From Dethiosulfatarculus sandiegensis (GTDB taxonomy: Bacteria > Desulfobacterota > Desulfarculia > Desulfarculales > Desulfarculaceae): a DNA stretch of 64,000 bases. Shown piece by piece: positions 61,687 through 64,000 of this stretch (positions are counted from its first letter, which is position 1; every line of letters starts with the position of its first letter). The position numbers were made by a program, and so were the translations under genes. The stretch spans positions 124,001-188,000 of the forward strand of contig NZ_AZAC01000014.1 of the NCBI RefSeq assembly GCF_000931935.2, in the 5' to 3' direction. The notes below the pieces were generated by a model. That model was not told the DNA's origin. It saw only the letters and a list, made by a program, of their open reading frames with translations, and ran no database searches.

Positions 61687-62967
61687 TCAGGGCGTTTTCT
61701 TGACCAGATAATCGGCCAAGGTGGTTTTTTCAAGCTCATTGCCGGGGAAGGGCGGCATGTAGGCCCTTTTCCCGCCCATGGTCTGCATGATCTTGAGCAG
61801 GTCCGCCTGGTCCATGGATTTGGTCTGAACCAGGATATCATTCCTGGGGCCGCCCATGGAGTGACAGGAAACACAGAGCAGCCGGAAAAGCTCCCTGCCT
61901 GCCTGTTCTTGGTTTTGGTCGTTAATTTGGGTTGTCTTGACCCAACGGGCAGCTGTGAGTACGCCCTGTTCCCTGCTTTGGGCAACCTGGTCTTTCAAAA
62001 GGCCGTTGGAATACATGTGATCATAGACCACATAGGGCCTGCGGCTGGTTTCCCGCACATATTCAAAAGCCCCCATACCCAGAAAGCCAAGAATGAAAAG
62101 ACCGACCGCCAGGGCGCTTTGCATGCTAAGAGGCAGCCTGGCGGCCATTACCAAAGCGCCGATTATGATGATCGGGGTGAGGTAGAGAACCCAGTTGGCA
62201 AAATAGGCCGGGTCCAGAACTCCGCCGCTTATCATTTCCCGGGCGGCAGGCGGAATCACCTCCAGGTACCACCAGCCGGTGGGGATCAGAACTATAAGCG
62301 GCAGGACCACCCACCTGGAACAGTAGCGCACCATGGTCCGGCGCAGACTCTCATCTTTAAGATTTATCGAAGTGAGGTAGCCGTAAAGACCTGCCAGCAT
62401 GACGGCCAGGGCTGTCCTGAAAAGAGTGGAGGGTAAAAAGGAGGGGTTGATAAGCCCGTCCCAGAAGTTTTTGGTTTTAACCCAATCCCCGGGTGTGAGC
62501 ATGAAACTGATAATCGCGTTTATGATCACCAGGGAGAGCCAGGCGGCGGCAAAGTATATCCAGCCGATTTTCAGGTGGTTTTGGCGGCTCATCTTGCCAA
62601 AGGTGTAGTAATAGATCAAAAGAGTGGCTATCTCTACAGTGAAAAACACCCATTCACTGGCCCAGGCAAAGACGAAATTGTGGATCATAAGTGAGGTTAC
62701 GCCCGGATGCACCGCGCTTATGGTCAGCCAGATGCCGACCCCGGTCATGGCCCCCAGAACCATGGTGAGCAAGAGAAAGAACCTGGTGTGCTTCTTTATA
62801 TATTCGGTCATGGTCGGATTGTTTTCCGCGTAGGATTTTCTTTCCGTCCAGACCAGAAACAAACCGCCTCCCACTGCAAAGTGGGCTATATAAACGTGAA
62901 TTGCCGATACAATGGCGATCAGAAGGCCGCCGCCCGTGGAGAGCATTTCCCATACCGGATAATTCAT
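61687..62967 (-). CDS. Cytochrome bd-like oxidase subunit I with fused C-terminal cytochrome c
   Basis: The 426-residue membrane protein has about nine helices with CydA-like features: SAIHVYIAHFAVGGGLFLVWTERKS (candidate heme-ligand His24 and His29) and FAWASEWVFFTVEIATLLIYYYTFGKM with acidic residues within helices. It ends in a periplasmic c-type heme domain with CVSCH (about 363-367) and a distal Met in AYMPPFPGNELEKTTLADYL. The quinol-loop motif GRQPW of classical CydA is not seen. Electrons probably come from a c-type cytochrome instead of directly from quinol, as suggested for the OR-C branch of the bd superfamily. It follows the subunit II-like gene with a one-base overlap. Confidence 0.85.
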   Translation of the reverse strand: MNYPVWEMLSTGGGLLIAIVSAIHVYIAHFAVGGGLFLVWTERKSYAENNPTMTEYIKKHTRFFLLLTMVLGAMTGVGIWLTISAVHPGVTSLMIHNFVFAWASEWVFFTVEIATLLIYYYTFGKMSRQNHLKIGWIYFAAAWLSLVIINAIISFMLTPGDWVKTKNFWDGLINPSFLPSTLFRTALAVMLAGLYGYLTSINLKDESLRRTMVRYCSRWVVLPLIVLIPTGWWYLEVIPPAAREMISGGVLDPAYFANWVLYLTPIIIIGALVMAARLPLSMQSALAVGLFILGFLGMGAFEYVRETSRRPYVVYDHMYSNGLLKDQVAQSREQGVLTAARWVKTTQINDQNQEQAGRELFRLLCVSCHSMGGPRNDILVQTKSMDQADLLKIMQTMGGKRAYMPPFPGNELEKTTLADYLVKKTP

Positions 62968-63989
62968 CAGCCCACCTCCTTTTGCCGAATTTTAAGCAGC
63001 TTAAGGCTGTAACCCAACAGGCAGATCCCCAGAAAAAGGACCAGGAGAAACACCACCAGGGCCGAGGCCTGAGTCTGAACCGGCAACTGGTCGATCTGCC
63101 AGTAAGGGGAAAGGTAGGCCTCCCTTACCGCATACCTGAAGAGCACCATGAATAAAACGGAGATCACCGAAAGCCAGACCGTGAAATGAATCTGCCTGCT
63201 GAATGCTGCCGGTATGGAACCCAAGCCGGCCACCACTCCTAACAGAAACACCAGCATGGTCAATTTGTTCGGCCCAAAGATCTGGGCCAGTACATCAGGG
63301 GGAAGCGAGCCGAGATACCAGGCTCCAATAACAAAGTTGATTATGGTGGCGACTCCATACCAGACAAGGCCCCGGCTCATCATGGCCCGGCCAGTCTCAA
63401 GGTGGCCTGTATTTTTTTTACGCCTTCCCCAAAGAGCCAGGGCGAGCCCTCCCAAGGCGGCCGAAGCTGCCACGAAATGCAGATACCTGGGTAAAGTGCT
63501 GGGGTCTTGGGTCTGCATCATGGCACCGCCGGGCGCGGCGAAATACTGCGGCCAGGCTTCAAGGTTTATCATCAGGACCATGCTTTTGGTGAAGAACCAA
63601 CCAACCAGGATCATTAAAACCACAGCCAGGGCCATGAGCCAGCGGGTGTTTGGCCCGAGCTTTTCATAAACCAGGTCAGAGGCGTAAACCGCGTAATACG
63701 CGGCTATGGCCAGGATGAAGATGGATACCCAGAAAACAGCCATTAAAACCGAGCTGACATAGATGAACTGGCCATAGATGACCTGCATGAATAAAAGCGG
63801 GGCCACACCGAAGTTAACCGCCAAGGCAATACCGGCCGCAGTCCTTTTGGCCAAGCCACGGTCAAGATCAGCGGTTGGTACGGAGCCCGGCCATTTCCCC
63901 CAGTGGAAAAACCCGATCATGCCTGCGCCGAGCATGGCATTGGTTAGCAGGATGTGAATAGTGAAGGTGATGATCAAAAGGGCGTTCAT
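62967..63989 (-). CDS. Membrane subunit partner of bd-like oxidase
   Basis: The 340-residue protein has about nine membrane helices (start MNALLIITFTIHILLTNAML) and carries His in HILLTNAMLGAGMIGFFHWG, LPRYLHFVAASAALGG and SRQIHFTVWLS, which may hold hemes or line a channel. Its size and place fit the second subunit of bd-like OR-C complexes rather than classical CydB. It overlaps the following gene by one base. The ATG at 63989 is preceded by GGGGTGG, 11 bases from the window end, so upstream operon members could lie outside. Confidence 0.8.
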   Translation of the reverse strand: MNALLIITFTIHILLTNAMLGAGMIGFFHWGKWPGSVPTADLDRGLAKRTAAGIALAVNFGVAPLLFMQVIYGQFIYVSSVLMAVFWVSIFILAIAAYYAVYASDLVYEKLGPNTRWLMALAVVLMILVGWFFTKSMVLMINLEAWPQYFAAPGGAMMQTQDPSTLPRYLHFVAASAALGGLALALWGRRKKNTGHLETGRAMMSRGLVWYGVATIINFVIGAWYLGSLPPDVLAQIFGPNKLTMLVFLLGVVAGLGSIPAAFSRQIHFTVWLSVISVLFMVLFRYAVREAYLSPYWQIDQLPVQTQASALVVFLLVLFLGICLLGYSLKLLKIRQKEVG

Positions 63990-64000
63990 GAGCCACCCCG

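Overview
The window looks like chromosomal DNA of an anaerobic, respiring Gram-negative bacterium, most likely a deltaproteobacterial (Desulfobacterota-type) sulfate reducer or syntroph. This placement is an inference from gene content: metF-metV beside NADH-dehydrogenase-like iron-sulfur subunits, an octaheme c-type cytochrome, a cytochrome-bd-like oxidase with a fused cytochrome c, two GH57 enzymes, YedF, and an ABC-type O-antigen export locus. Most of the window is GC-rich with dense operons. Two stretches are clearly richer in A+T: the gap at about 1.46-2.05 kb and the block at about 36.5-44.3 kb.

Layout. 0-1.5 kb: tail of a receiver-domain protein and a DMT permease. 2.0-8.8 kb: a metal-dependent amidohydrolase and a complete peptide-type ABC importer (binding protein, two permeases, two ATPases). 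8.8-19.2 kb (minus): a surface polysaccharide locus with an unknown membrane protein, two GT4 proteins (one a double-domain protein), a coiled-coil methyltransferase, Wzt and Wzm, and the initiating undecaprenyl-phosphate sugar transferase. 19.3-22.0 kb (minus): DksA-type zinc-finger protein, MoaC, DnaJ, a small protein and RpoZ. 22.2-26.4 kb (minus): a GldA/GldF/GldG-like ABC system with a DUF4340 protein. 26.5-36.4 kb: SagB-type oxidoreductase, two GH57 proteins, YedF, an MBL-fold hydrolase, and a receiver-PAS-histidine kinase with an altered receiver.

36.5-44.3 kb is an A+T-rich accessory island. Three genes overlapping by 4 bases match the ABC three-component (ABC-3C) conflict-system architecture: a candidate nuclease/effector, a middle component, and a DUF3732-type ABC ATPase. 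A separate 986-residue protein follows, with a candidate PD-(D/E)xK nuclease motif at its N-terminus. The block is flanked by a 13-base direct repeat. The right copy lies at the start of a decayed HigB-type toxin gene, whose HigA-type antitoxin is still intact. Just beyond it are five tandem, hairpin-forming 44-45-base repeats.

45.4-53.9 kb (minus): an operon-like run reading NuoG/FdhA-like protein, NuoE-like protein, NuoF-GltD fusion, metV, metF and a CheY-like regulator. I suggest it encodes a multi-subunit, NAD(P)H-linked methylene-tetrahydrofolate reductase. The molybdopterin-type subunit has Tyr-Trp where formate dehydrogenases have Sec/Cys-His. 54.3-64 kb: a PaaK-like protein lacking the usual P-loop, an ACT protein, a DHH phosphoesterase, a carboxyltransferase subunit, ferritin, the octaheme cytochrome, and the two subunits of a bd-like oxidase with a fused c-type heme domain.

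All functions are read from sequence motifs and remembered family features; no database search was run.
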